64,000 nucleotides of DNA from Nocardia otitidiscaviarum NBRC 14405 (lineage in GTDB: Bacteria > Actinomycetota > Actinomycetes > Mycobacteriales > Mycobacteriaceae): positions 124,001 to 188,000 of the forward strand of contig NZ_BAGD01000106.1 of assembly GCF_000308635.1 (NCBI RefSeq), given 5' to 3'. Of the stretch, positions 49,295 through 57,439 are shown piece after piece. The position numbers and the translations under genes were made by a program. Positions within the stretch are counted from its first letter, which is position 1; each line of letters starts with the position of its first letter. The notes beneath the pieces are model-generated. The model was not told the DNA's origin, searched no databases, and saw only the letters and a list, made by a program, of their open reading frames with translations.

Positions 49295-50131
49295 ATGAGC
49301 ACCCCACCGAACGACCCGAAGGCCGGTGACGAGCCGGGAGACGACGTGACACGGCGCATTCCGGACTCCACGCCCGGTGTGCCGCAGTACGGGCTGCCCG
49401 GGCAGGACCCGGAGGCTCCCGGCGGTTCGGATACCGGGGAGCGTCCGTCCGACAGCGGCACCCCGTCGCTCCAGAAGGGGGCACCGCCGCCCGGAGAGAG
49501 CGCACCGGCGTCCGGGGAGGCCCAGCCGCCGTCCGGGGAAGGCGCACCGTCGTCCTGGGAGAGCGCGCCGCCGCCCGGTCAGTACCCGCAACCGCCGCAG
49601 TATCCCGCGGGCGGGCAGTACGGCTACCCGTCGGGTGATCCGCAGGCTCAGGGCGGGTATCCGCAGCAGCCGTACGGACAGCCCGCCGAGCAACCGCCGT
49701 ATGGGCAACAACCCTACGGCCAGCCGGGATACGGGCAGCAGCCCTATGGGCAGCAGCAACCCGGGTACGGACAGCAGCAACCCGGGTACGGACAGCAGCA
49801 GTCCGGGTACGGGCAGCAGCCTTATGGCCAGCAGCCGTACGGGCAGCAGCCTTACGGTCAGCAGGGGTACCAGCCCTACCCGCAGCAGGCATACGGCACG
49901 CCGCAGCAGCCCCGCACCCAGATCTTCTCCATCATCGGATTCGTCTGCGCGGGGATCGCGCTGCTGTTCTGTCCGCCCGGATTCGGTATCGCGGGCATCA
50001 TCCTGGGCTTGGTGGGCAACAGCAAGGGCGAACCGCTGGGCAAGTGGGCGGCCATCGCCTCCGGTATCTGCATGGTCCTCGGCCTCCTCATCGGGCTCGC
50101 CATCGTCGGCACCGATCTGGTGCCCAACTGA
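49295..50131 (+). CDS. DUF4190 membrane protein with long Pro/Gln/Gly/Tyr-rich N-terminus
   Basis: A 278-aa protein with about 195 residues of cytoplasmic low complexity, first Pro/Gly/Ser/Glu-rich, then repeats of PYGQQ and QQQPGYG. Two transmembrane helices of the DUF4190 domain follow: IFSIIGFVCAGIALLFCPPG and WAAIASGICMVLGLLIGLAI, joined by GFGIAGIILGLVGNSKGEPLG. Such repeats may drive self-association or contact with other membrane proteins. ATG 49295 follows GAGGAGGGCGCGTC. It is separated by 5 bases from the DUF2461 gene, so the pair is probably co-transcribed. Function unknown. Confidence 0.85.
   Translation: MSTPPNDPKAGDEPGDDVTRRIPDSTPGVPQYGLPGQDPEAPGGSDTGERPSDSGTPSLQKGAPPPGESAPASGEAQPPSGEGAPSSWESAPPPGQYPQPPQYPAGGQYGYPSGDPQAQGGYPQQPYGQPAEQPPYGQQPYGQPGYGQQPYGQQQPGYGQQQPGYGQQQSGYGQQPYGQQPYGQQPYGQQGYQPYPQQAYGTPQQPRTQIFSIIGFVCAGIALLFCPPGFGIAGIILGLVGNSKGEPLGKWAAIASGICMVLGLLIGLAIVGTDLVPN
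49751..49813 (+). repeat. 21-bp tandem coding repeat (QQQPGYG)
   Basis: Three consecutive 21-base units start at 49751, 49772 and 49793. The first two are identical and the third differs at three bases. They lie in the low-complexity part of the DUF4190 gene and could change copy number by slippage. Confidence 0.8.
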
Positions 50132-50136
50132 TCGCG

Positions 50137-50772
50137 ATGGAGTTCACCGGATTTCCGCTCGCCGGACTCGACTTCTACGAGGATCTCGAGGCCGACAACT
50201 CCAAGACCTTCTGGAATGCGCACAAGCGGATCTGGGAGGAGTCGGTGCGCGACCCCATGCGGGCGCTGACAGCCGAGTTGGAACCGGACTTCGGCCCGGC
50301 CAAAATCTTCCGGCCGTACCGGGACGTGCGGTTCTCGAAGGACAAGTCGCCGTACAAGAACCACCAGGGCGCGGTGGTGCACACCGCCGAATCGTGCGGA
50401 TGGTACGTGCAGATCGGCGCGGGCGGACTGTTCGTGGCGGGTGGGCTGTACACGGCCTCGCCCGCGCAGCGGGCCGCCCTGCGCACCGCCATCGACGACG
50501 CGGTGCGCGGGGCGGAACTGGAACGCCTGCTCGACCAGGTGAATGCCGCCGGATACACCATCGGCGGCGACAAGCTGAAGACGAAACCCAAGGGCTTCAC
50601 CGCCGACCACCCCCGCATCGACCTGCTGCGCCACCAATCCCTCGTCGCCACCCGGGATTTCGGCGCACCCGCCTGGTTGACCACCGCGAAGGCCGCCGGA
50701 CAGGTGCGCACCGCCTGGGAGGACCTGCGGCCCCTGGTGGAGTGGCTGGCAGCGGTCACGGCCCAGCGCTGA
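50137..50772 (+). CDS. DUF2461 family protein
   Basis: A 211-aa protein of the DUF2461 (TIGR02453) family, widespread and uncharacterised. Family hallmarks: FYEDLEADNSKTFWNAHKRI near the start, FRPYRDVRFSKDKSPYKNHQ at about 65-84, WYVQIGAGGLFVAGGLYT, and KTKPKGFTADHPRIDLLRHQ towards the end. Conserved Arg, Asp and Lys residues in the second block suggest an anion- or nucleic-acid-binding site, but no activity is established. ATG 50137 is 5 bases after the DUF4190 gene. Confidence 0.9.
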   Translation: MEFTGFPLAGLDFYEDLEADNSKTFWNAHKRIWEESVRDPMRALTAELEPDFGPAKIFRPYRDVRFSKDKSPYKNHQGAVVHTAESCGWYVQIGAGGLFVAGGLYTASPAQRAALRTAIDDAVRGAELERLLDQVNAAGYTIGGDKLKTKPKGFTADHPRIDLLRHQSLVATRDFGAPAWLTTAKAAGQVRTAWEDLRPLVEWLAAVTAQR

Positions 50773-51139
50773 CCACCGTCCGCACAACGGCCACCCCAGC
50801 CCCACCACCACGCCACAACCCCGCTCCGAATCCACCACTCCGCCACCATCAGCCGCCCCACCGCGACCCGACAAAGTCCACGCGATACGCCGCAGACCGG
50901 CAATTGTCCGCCGTACCGCTGTCGTGGCCGCCCACCGCGTTCCCGCTACCGTCGCCCGCCGCGACCCCGCTACCGTCGCCCGCTGCGGTCTCACCGTTCG
51001 GCACGCCGTGGGTCCGCCGCCCTTCAGCACACCGCCCGCGATCCCATCGCGCGGCACACCGCAGTAGCGCCTCTGCGCGGCAACTCGGCCCTCCTGCCCA
51101 CCCGCCACACTGCGGCGTTCGCACGCGATCAGGTGGCGC

Positions 51140-51280
51140 ACCAGACCCGGGCAGGACCGCATCGAGGCCGCGCAGATCACCCGGTTCTCCCGCAATCAGA
51201 TCATCCAGCTGGTGCTGCTCATCGGCCTGGTGTACATGGCCTACCCATATTTCAGCGCGGTGCCGACCTTCACCCCGGTG
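51140..51280 (+). pseudogene. Relic of a multi-helix membrane protein gene
   Basis: The codons read RIEAAQITRFSRNQIIQLVLLI and GLVYMAYPYFSAVPTF, a positively charged loop running into one transmembrane helix. This resembles a middle segment of the UPF0104/lysylphosphatidylglycerol synthase membrane domain (charged loop then helix ending near SxxxDxxx). There is no start, no other helix in frame, and it is cut off at the 3' end of egtD. It is the only gene-like stretch of the 531 bp from 50773 to 51303. Confidence 0.4.
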
Positions 51281-51303
51281 GTCAGCGTCGCTCGGCCGGA
51301 TGA

Positions 51304-52275
51304 TCAGCGCCGCTCGGCGAGTACGAGTGCGAAGCGGCTGTCCGGGTCGGTCCATACCCGCTCGGTGGCGAAACCCGCTGCGTCCAGTTCGGTTTCGAGT
51401 CCTTCGCGGCGGAACTTGGCGGAGATCTCGGTGCGCATCTGCTCGCCCGCCGCGAAATCGACGGTGAGGTCGAGGTCGCGGATTGCCACGGTCATGGCCT
51501 CGGTGGCCTCCAGGCGCATTTCGATCCACTCGTTCTCGGTGTCCCACAGTGCGATATGGGCGAACTTCTCCGGATCGAAGTCGGCGTTCAGGCGAGAGTT
51601 CAGCACTCGCAGCACGTTTCGGTTGAACTCCGCGGTGACTCCGGCGGCGTCGTCGTAGGCGGGCACCAGGACCGCCGGGTCGATGACCAGTCCCGCACCG
51701 AGCAGCAGTTGCTCCCCGGGCTCCAGCACGGCGTGGATTCCGGCCAGGAACTCGGCGCGCTCGGCGGGAACCAGATTGCCGATGGTGCCGCCGAGGAAGG
51801 CGATCATTCGCCGCCCGCCGCGCGGCAGATTGTCCAGGGTGGCGGTGAAATCGCTGACCACGCCGTGTACGGCGAGCGCGGGGAACTCGGCGGCGATCTC
51901 ATCCGCCGCCGCCCGCAGCGCCGTGGCCGACACATCCTGCGGCACATATGTTTTCAGCGGACCCTCGGCGCTCAACGCACTGAGCAGCAGACGGGTCTTG
52001 GCGGCCGATCCGGCCCCCAGTTCCACCAGCACCTCGGCCTGCGCCGTGCGCGCGATCTCCCCCACCACCCGCTCCAGCAGCGCCCGCTCGGTGCGCGTCG
52101 GGTAGTACTCGGGCAGTTCGGTGATGAGTTCGAACAGTTCGCTGCCGCGCGCGTCGTAGAACCATTTGGGCGGCAGCCATTTCGGTGTCGCGGTGAGCCC
52201 GGTCCGGGCGTCCGACCGCAGCGCCGCGGTCAGGTCGTCGTCGGTCAGATGAATCTCCAGCGTCGCGGCAGTCAT
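51304..52275 (-). CDS. egtD: L-histidine N(alpha)-methyltransferase
   Basis: A 323-aa SAM-dependent methyltransferase that trimethylates histidine to hercynine, the first committed step to ergothioneine. Recognisable parts: PPKWFYDARGSELFELITEL, EYYPTRTERALLE, the SAM loop VELGAGSAAKTRLLLSAL, YVPQDVSATALRAAADEI, and FLGGTIGNLVPAERAEFL; substrate-side residues occur in AYDDAAGVTAEFNRNVL. Length is as for M. smegmatis EgtD (321 aa). ATG 52275 overlaps the egtC stop by ATGA. Confidence 0.96.
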   Translation of the reverse strand: MTAATLEIHLTDDDLTAALRSDARTGLTATPKWLPPKWFYDARGSELFELITELPEYYPTRTERALLERVVGEIARTAQAEVLVELGAGSAAKTRLLLSALSAEGPLKTYVPQDVSATALRAAADEIAAEFPALAVHGVVSDFTATLDNLPRGGRRMIAFLGGTIGNLVPAERAEFLAGIHAVLEPGEQLLLGAGLVIDPAVLVPAYDDAAGVTAEFNRNVLRVLNSRLNADFDPEKFAHIALWDTENEWIEMRLEATEAMTVAIRDLDLTVDFAAGEQMRTEISAKFRREGLETELDAAGFATERVWTDPDSRFALVLAERR

Positions 52276-53324
52276 GAGCGCGCCCTTCCCGTTTCGATAG
52301 CCAAGTCCTCCACGACCAGCCGCCCCGGCCCCGCGACGACCACCTGGCGATCGGCGATCGGCCGCCACCGTGGATCGTCGTCGTAAGGCTCCGAGGCGAC
52401 AATCGCGAAAGTGTCGGTGGCCAGCACCGACAACGAGTGATGCCACGTCGTGGCCCACCATGTCCGTCCATCCCCCAGCAGCAGATTCAGCCGCGCCCGC
52501 GGTGACCGCTCCAGCACCGCCGCCACCACCAGCCGCAGCACGGCGACCGGATCGCCGCCCGCTCCCGCGCCGAGACCACCGGGCTCGCGCACGGCCGCCA
52601 CCGCCGGGCCGGTCTCACCACGTCCTCGCCCCCTCGGATGGCCTGTCGAGGCCCGCACGTGCGCAATGGATTCGGCGGAACCGGCGGAAATCCGTTCGAG
52701 CAGGTCGTGCAGGATCACCCAGAGCACGGCGGAGTCGGTCAGCGACTCCGCCCCCAGCAGGGGCGGCGAGTCGAACTTCGCCGCGATATCGGCCAGCACA
52801 TCACGCCAGCCCGGAATGGCCCCGTTGTGGCTGAAGGCCCAGCGACCGCGCGTGAACGGCGCGCAGGCCCCCCGATCCAGCGGCAGTCCGACCGTGGCCG
52901 AGCGCACGGCACCCAGCACGGCCGTGGAACGGATCTGCGGCAGCACCTCGTCCACGGCCGGATCGGTCCAGATCGGCGCGGCATTGCGGTACCGGCTGAC
53001 CGACAAGGGCACCGGATCACCACGGCCACTCGTCCCGGCCGCGGCATCCGTCGCGCCGGGTTCGGATGCCGCGTGCGCCTCGGCGCGGGCGAAGGCGGTC
53101 ACGTCCAGGGCGGTGCCGCCGTGCCAGGCGGTGCCCGCACCGTGGTCAGCGGGGGCCGCCGCGGTGGGGAGCCACCAGGCCACGCCGAAACCGTCGGCGT
53201 TGATGGTGCCGCCGCCGCGCATGTCGCGGGGTGCCCAGGACTGGGTGCGCAGGGAGTGGGGGCCGCGGGTGAGCAGGTCGCCGACGGAGATCGGCGGGCC
53301 GACATAGCCGATGTGGCGGCACAT
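52272..53324 (-). CDS. egtC: gamma-Glutamyl-hercynylcysteine S-oxide hydrolase
   Basis: A 350-aa class II glutamine amidotransferase-type hydrolase that removes the gamma-glutamyl group after EgtB. The nucleophile is Cys2, directly after Met (MCRHIGYVGPP), and the glutamine-cavity residues follow in NADGFGVAWW, WAFSHNGAI and ESLTDSAVLWVILHDLL. Normal EgtC is about 230 aa; this one carries two low-complexity insertions, about residues 55-110 (Ala/Gly/Glu-rich) and 225-260 (Gly/Arg-rich), neither in a motif. Start ATG 53324 overlaps the egtB stop (TGATG). Confidence 0.93.
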   Translation of the reverse strand: MCRHIGYVGPPISVGDLLTRGPHSLRTQSWAPRDMRGGGTINADGFGVAWWLPTAAAPADHGAGTAWHGGTALDVTAFARAEAHAASEPGATDAAAGTSGRGDPVPLSVSRYRNAAPIWTDPAVDEVLPQIRSTAVLGAVRSATVGLPLDRGACAPFTRGRWAFSHNGAIPGWRDVLADIAAKFDSPPLLGAESLTDSAVLWVILHDLLERISAGSAESIAHVRASTGHPRGRGRGETGPAVAAVREPGGLGAGAGGDPVAVLRLVVAAVLERSPRARLNLLLGDGRTWWATTWHHSLSVLATDTFAIVASEPYDDDPRWRPIADRQVVVAGPGRLVVEDLAIETGRARS

Positions 53325-54664
53325 CAGCGGTCGTCCGATCGGAGGTCGCGGGCCAGGCGGAAGCCGGAGAAGATCTGACGGCGGATGGGGTGGTCCCAGT
53401 TGCGGAAGGTGGCGCGGCAGGCCACCGGGTCCGCGCCGAAGGAGCCGCCGCGCAGCACCCGGTAGTCACCGCCGAAGAAGACCTCGGAGTATTCGCGATA
53501 GGGGAAGGCGCGGAAACCCGGGTAGGGGTCGAAACCGGAGGCGGTCCACTCCCAGACGTCACCGATGAGCTGGTGGACGCCGAGCGGTGACGCACCGGCG
53601 GGATACGCGCCGACCTCCGCCGGTTCCAGGTGCCGCTGCCCGAGATTGGCGGTGGCCTCCGAAGGTTCGTCCTCGCCCCACGGATAGCGCTGGGAGCGAC
53701 CGATATTCGGATCGAATCGGGCCGCCTTCTCCCATTCCGCCTCGGTGGGAAGCCGTTTGCCCGCCCAGGTGGCGTACGCCTCGGCCTCGAACCAGCACAC
53801 GTGCACCACCGGCTGCCGCGGCCGCACCGGGGCCATGGTGCCGAAAACCCTTCGCCACCACCGGCCGCCGCCGTCCTGCTCCCAGAACTGCGGTGCCACC
53901 AACCCGGCCTCGATCCGGTGCGCCCAGCCGCGCTCGGACCACAGCTCGGGCCGGTCGTAGCCACCGTCGGCGATGAACTCCAGATACTGCTCGTTGGTGA
54001 CCGGTGCGGCATCGATGGCGAAGCCCGGCACCCACACCGAATGCGCGGGCCGCTCGTTGTCCAGCGCCCACGGGTCGGTGTCGGTACCCATGGTGAACTC
54101 ACCCGCCGGGATCACGATCTCCCCGCTCACCGGCACCCGCGCCGACGGTGCGGGCGGTGCCGAGAGCACCGCCTCCCCCGTCCGCAGCTGATGCGTGGCC
54201 AGCATGGTCTCGTCGTGCTGCTGCTCGTGCTGGGCGATCATGCCGAACGCGAATCCCTGCTCGACCAGCTCACCACCGTGTAGGGGACTGCGGTCCAGCA
54301 CATCCCACACCTTGTCCCGCACGGTGCCCACGTACGTGCGGGCCTCCGACGGCGACAGCAGCGGCAGCGCCGGACGATTCGCCCGCGCGTGCTTGAACGC
54401 GTCGTACAGTTCGTCGATATCGGCGCGCACCGGCTCGCGCCCGCCCACATCGCGGACCAACCAGAGTTCCTCCTGATTGCCGATATGCGCCAGATCCCAC
54501 ACCAGCGGGCTCATGATGCGCGAATGCTGGGCCACGAGTTCGGCCTCGTCCACGCAGTCGGTGAGGGCGATGGTGCGCCGCCGGGCCCGTTCCAGCACGT
54601 CGGCGATCCGTCCGCGCAGCCGTTCGGTCTCGGCGCGATCGCTGCCGGGTAGGTGAATCGTCAT
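53324..54664 (-). CDS. egtB: Hercynine oxygenase (sulfoxide synthase)
   Basis: A 446-aa non-heme iron enzyme joining hercynine and gamma-glutamylcysteine by oxidative C-S bond formation. An N-terminal DinB-like helical bundle carries the iron motif HxxxHxE as HEQQHDE (about 138-144) and an earlier His in WDLAHIGNQEE. The C-terminal FGE-sulfatase fold starts near IPAGEFTMGTD and includes HSVWVPGFAIDAAPVTNEQY, RLPTEAEWEKAARFD, WEWTASGFDPYPGF and RVLRGGSFGADPVACRATFRNW in sections. ATG 54664 overlaps the egtA stop. Confidence 0.96.
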   Translation of the reverse strand: MTIHLPGSDRAETERLRGRIADVLERARRRTIALTDCVDEAELVAQHSRIMSPLVWDLAHIGNQEELWLVRDVGGREPVRADIDELYDAFKHARANRPALPLLSPSEARTYVGTVRDKVWDVLDRSPLHGGELVEQGFAFGMIAQHEQQHDETMLATHQLRTGEAVLSAPPAPSARVPVSGEIVIPAGEFTMGTDTDPWALDNERPAHSVWVPGFAIDAAPVTNEQYLEFIADGGYDRPELWSERGWAHRIEAGLVAPQFWEQDGGGRWWRRVFGTMAPVRPRQPVVHVCWFEAEAYATWAGKRLPTEAEWEKAARFDPNIGRSQRYPWGEDEPSEATANLGQRHLEPAEVGAYPAGASPLGVHQLIGDVWEWTASGFDPYPGFRAFPYREYSEVFFGGDYRVLRGGSFGADPVACRATFRNWDHPIRRQIFSGFRLARDLRSDDR

Positions 54665-55959
54665 GAGAGAGCTCCGAATTCCTCGGTCGGGCTGATACCT
54701 CGCGCGCAGCGTCGCGCCGCCGCCGCCAGTTCCGCGGCGGCCTCGGGTGTCGCGGCGTGCGCGGCGGCGAGTTCGAGCAGTTCCACGGCCGCCGTCCGCA
54801 GTTCCGGATCGTCCAGTCCGCCGCGCGCGGCCTCGGCCCAGCGCCCGGCGGTCGGTGCGGCCACGGCCGTCGCCTCCGCCACCACGTCGGGGGTCGACAG
54901 CAGTGCCTCCACGGCGTGGATGGGCACCGTCCACCCGGCACCGGGCTGCGCGTCGATATACCGGACCTCCAGATGTCCGGAGGCCCGCACCGGCGGGAAC
55001 AGCGTGGTCAGGTGGTAGTCGAGGTCGGCGAGGTCGGGTCGCCGCCCGATCTCGTCGTCCAGCGCCCCGCACAGCCAGTCCGCGAAGGTCGCCTCCGGCG
55101 GCGCCGACCAGTCCCCGCCGTCGCAGCGCACGCACAGCAGCGGGACATCGAGGGCCCAGCGCGCGTAACCGCTGACCGGATCCGCCCATTCGTGCACCGG
55201 CGGCCGGGTGCGCGGATTGTCCAACCGCAGCCAGGTGCGCATGCGCTGCGACGCCCACTCCCCCTGCGGCGCGCCGTGCAGGGCCGGAGAACAGGCGAAG
55301 GCGGCGACCAGCGCCGGACCGATGGTGTAGAGGGCGGTCCAGCGGGCCGAAACCTCCGCGGCATCGGCCCCCGCGTCCACGCTGACCTGGGTGGCGGCGG
55401 TATTGCACATCATGAGCAGGCCGTAGGGCCCGATACCGGCGAAGGCCCGCTCCATGGCGCGGTAACGCGGCAGCCGCAGCACCCGCCGGGCCGCGCGCTC
55501 GGCGTCGGCGGCGGCGGAAAAGGTTCGGATACCTCGGAATTCGAGCAGCTCCCGCAGCAGGGAGGCGTCGTATCGCAGGCGCTCACACAGTTCCGCGGCA
55601 TTCGGGAAAGGGGCGCTGGACAATTCGATCTGGCCACCCGGTTCCAGGGTGACCCGGCTTCCCCCGGGCAGTTCGACGGCCGGAGAATCGGGGGAAATAG
55701 ACTGTGGCGCATAGGGTCCCAGCGCGTCCGCGAGCACAGTCGGGTCCGGACGCGAATCGCGGGCCGAACACTCACCCCGGGCGGTGAGCCATTCCAGTTC
55801 GGCTCCGATGAGCGCCGGTGGACCGAGCTTGAAGCAGACACCTCCGATATACGCCTCGGCCGCGGCCCGGGAGGACAGCCCCACCTCGGGTGCGGAATCC
55901 GCACGCGCATCCGTGAGCACCGCGCCCGGCGGCTTCGTGCGGGATGCGGTCACAGCCAT
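54661..55959 (-). CDS. egtA: Glutamate-cysteine ligase of ergothioneine synthesis
   Basis: A 432-aa GCS2-type ligase making gamma-glutamylcysteine. Family blocks are present: LIGAELEWLTA near residue 50, LEPGGQIELSSAPFP at about 105-119, YGLLMMCNTAATQVSVDAG, and WADPVSGYARWALDVPLLCV. It is the first gene of the egtABCD run; each junction overlaps by 1-4 bases, indicating one tightly coupled operon. ATG 55959 has GGAGG at the right distance; codons upstream of it lack support. The first 40 residues are disordered. Confidence 0.95.
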   Translation of the reverse strand: MAVTASRTKPPGAVLTDARADSAPEVGLSSRAAAEAYIGGVCFKLGPPALIGAELEWLTARGECSARDSRPDPTVLADALGPYAPQSISPDSPAVELPGGSRVTLEPGGQIELSSAPFPNAAELCERLRYDASLLRELLEFRGIRTFSAAADAERAARRVLRLPRYRAMERAFAGIGPYGLLMMCNTAATQVSVDAGADAAEVSARWTALYTIGPALVAAFACSPALHGAPQGEWASQRMRTWLRLDNPRTRPPVHEWADPVSGYARWALDVPLLCVRCDGGDWSAPPEATFADWLCGALDDEIGRRPDLADLDYHLTTLFPPVRASGHLEVRYIDAQPGAGWTVPIHAVEALLSTPDVVAEATAVAAPTAGRWAEAARGGLDDPELRTAAVELLELAAAHAATPEAAAELAAAARRCARGISPTEEFGALS

Positions 55960-56131
55960 GTCAACCTCCGCTCTCGGGTCGGGGCGACGCACGCCGACCA
56001 AACCAGAGTAGCGACGGTGTCCGACACCAAAAGTGACGAAATGGGGAACACCGCAGGCCGGACGGTTGATTCCGAGTCACCATCGTGTCTGATTTCCGAC
56101 CAAACGAACGGGTCTTTCCGGACCAGTCGAT

Positions 56132-57331
56132 ATGGTCGATGACATGCTGAATCTCTCCGAATTGCGCGCCGACACCCCCGGTTGCGAGGGGCAGGTATTC
56201 CTCGACAGCGCCGGCTCCTCCCTGCCGCCGCGCACGGTCGTCGACACCGCCATCGCCCATCTGCGCCGCGAAGCGGAGATCGGCGGCTACCGCGCCGCCA
56301 ATGAACGCCTCGACGACCTGCACGCCGTCAAGACCGCGATCGGCGCGCTGATCAACGCCGACGCCGACGCCATCGCCCTCAGCGACAGCGCCAGCCGGGC
56401 GTGGAGCGACTTCTTCTACTCGGTGCCGCTGGGGCCGGGCGACCGCATCCTCATCTCGGGCACGGACTACGGCAGCAATGCCATCGCGGCACTCCAGCGC
56501 GCCCGCCGCAGCGGGGCCACGGTGGAGGCCATCCCCGGTGACGGCAGCGGCCAACTCGATCTGGACGCCCTCGCGAGCATGCTGGACGAGCGGGTGAAGC
56601 TGGTGTCGCTGGTGCACGTGCCCACCAACGGCGGCCTGGTCAACCCCGTCGCCGACGCCACCCGCATCGCACACCGGGCGGGCGCGCTGGTGCTGCTGGA
56701 CGCCTGCCAGTCCACCGGGCAGCTCCCCCTCGACGTGGCCGAACTCGAGGTGGACGCCCTGTCGGCCACCGGCCGCAAATGGCTGCGCGGCCCACGCGGC
56801 ACCGGCTTCCTGTACGTGCGCCCCGAACTCGCGGCCACCATGGAACCCGGCCGCCTGGATCTGCACAGTGCCGAATGGACCGCGCCGCACGACTACCGCC
56901 TGGCCGACGGGGCGAAGCGCTTCGAATTCTGGGAGTGCGACGTGGCCGCCCGCCTCGCCCTGGGTGCGGCCGTGCGGTACCTGCTCGACCTCGGCCCGGC
57001 CCAGGTCTACCAGGCCATCGCCGAACGCGCCGAGTATCTGCGCAAGGCACTGGCCGAGATCGGCGGCGTCACCGTACACGACCGCGGCACCCAGCACGCG
57101 GGCATCGTGTCCTTCACCGTCGCCGGTTACGAGCCCGCGGACGTGCGCGATCGGCTCGCCGCCGAATCGGTCACCGTCACCGTGAGCCAGCGCGGATCCA
57201 CCCTGCTCGATATGACCGCCCGCGACCTGCGCGCGGTGGTCCGCGCCTCACCGCACTGCTTCGTCAGCTTCGACGACCTGGATCGATTCGTCGCAGCGGT
57301 CACGACACTCACGAAACGAACCAATCGGTAA
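56132..57331 (+). CDS. Class V PLP enzyme, candidate ergothioneine C-S lyase (EgtE)
   Basis: A 399-aa fold-type I, class V aminotransferase-like enzyme. PLP Lys lies in SATGRKWLRGPRGTGFLYV, the PLP Asp/Gln in VLLDACQSTGQLPLDV, and the starting FLDSAGSSLPPRTVVDTAI and REAEIGGYRAAN match the EgtE/isopenicillin-N-epimerase group. EgtE cleaves hercynylcysteine sulfoxide to ergothioneine. In mycobacteria egtE is co-directional with egtA-D; here it is divergent from egtA across 172 bases. EgtE identity is therefore likely from context but not certain. ATG 56132 is used; ATG 56144 is possible. Confidence 0.75.
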   Translation: MVDDMLNLSELRADTPGCEGQVFLDSAGSSLPPRTVVDTAIAHLRREAEIGGYRAANERLDDLHAVKTAIGALINADADAIALSDSASRAWSDFFYSVPLGPGDRILISGTDYGSNAIAALQRARRSGATVEAIPGDGSGQLDLDALASMLDERVKLVSLVHVPTNGGLVNPVADATRIAHRAGALVLLDACQSTGQLPLDVAELEVDALSATGRKWLRGPRGTGFLYVRPELAATMEPGRLDLHSAEWTAPHDYRLADGAKRFEFWECDVAARLALGAAVRYLLDLGPAQVYQAIAERAEYLRKALAEIGGVTVHDRGTQHAGIVSFTVAGYEPADVRDRLAAESVTVTVSQRGSTLLDMTARDLRAVVRASPHCFVSFDDLDRFVAAVTTLTKRTNR

Positions 57332-57439
57332 CACGCCGACGTACACCCTCCTGTTGGGCGAAACCGGGTTAACAGACCCGCGTGTCGGCGGGATAGTGGG
57401 AGTGTCCCCGACCGCGGAGACAGGGTGAGGGAGTGCGAC

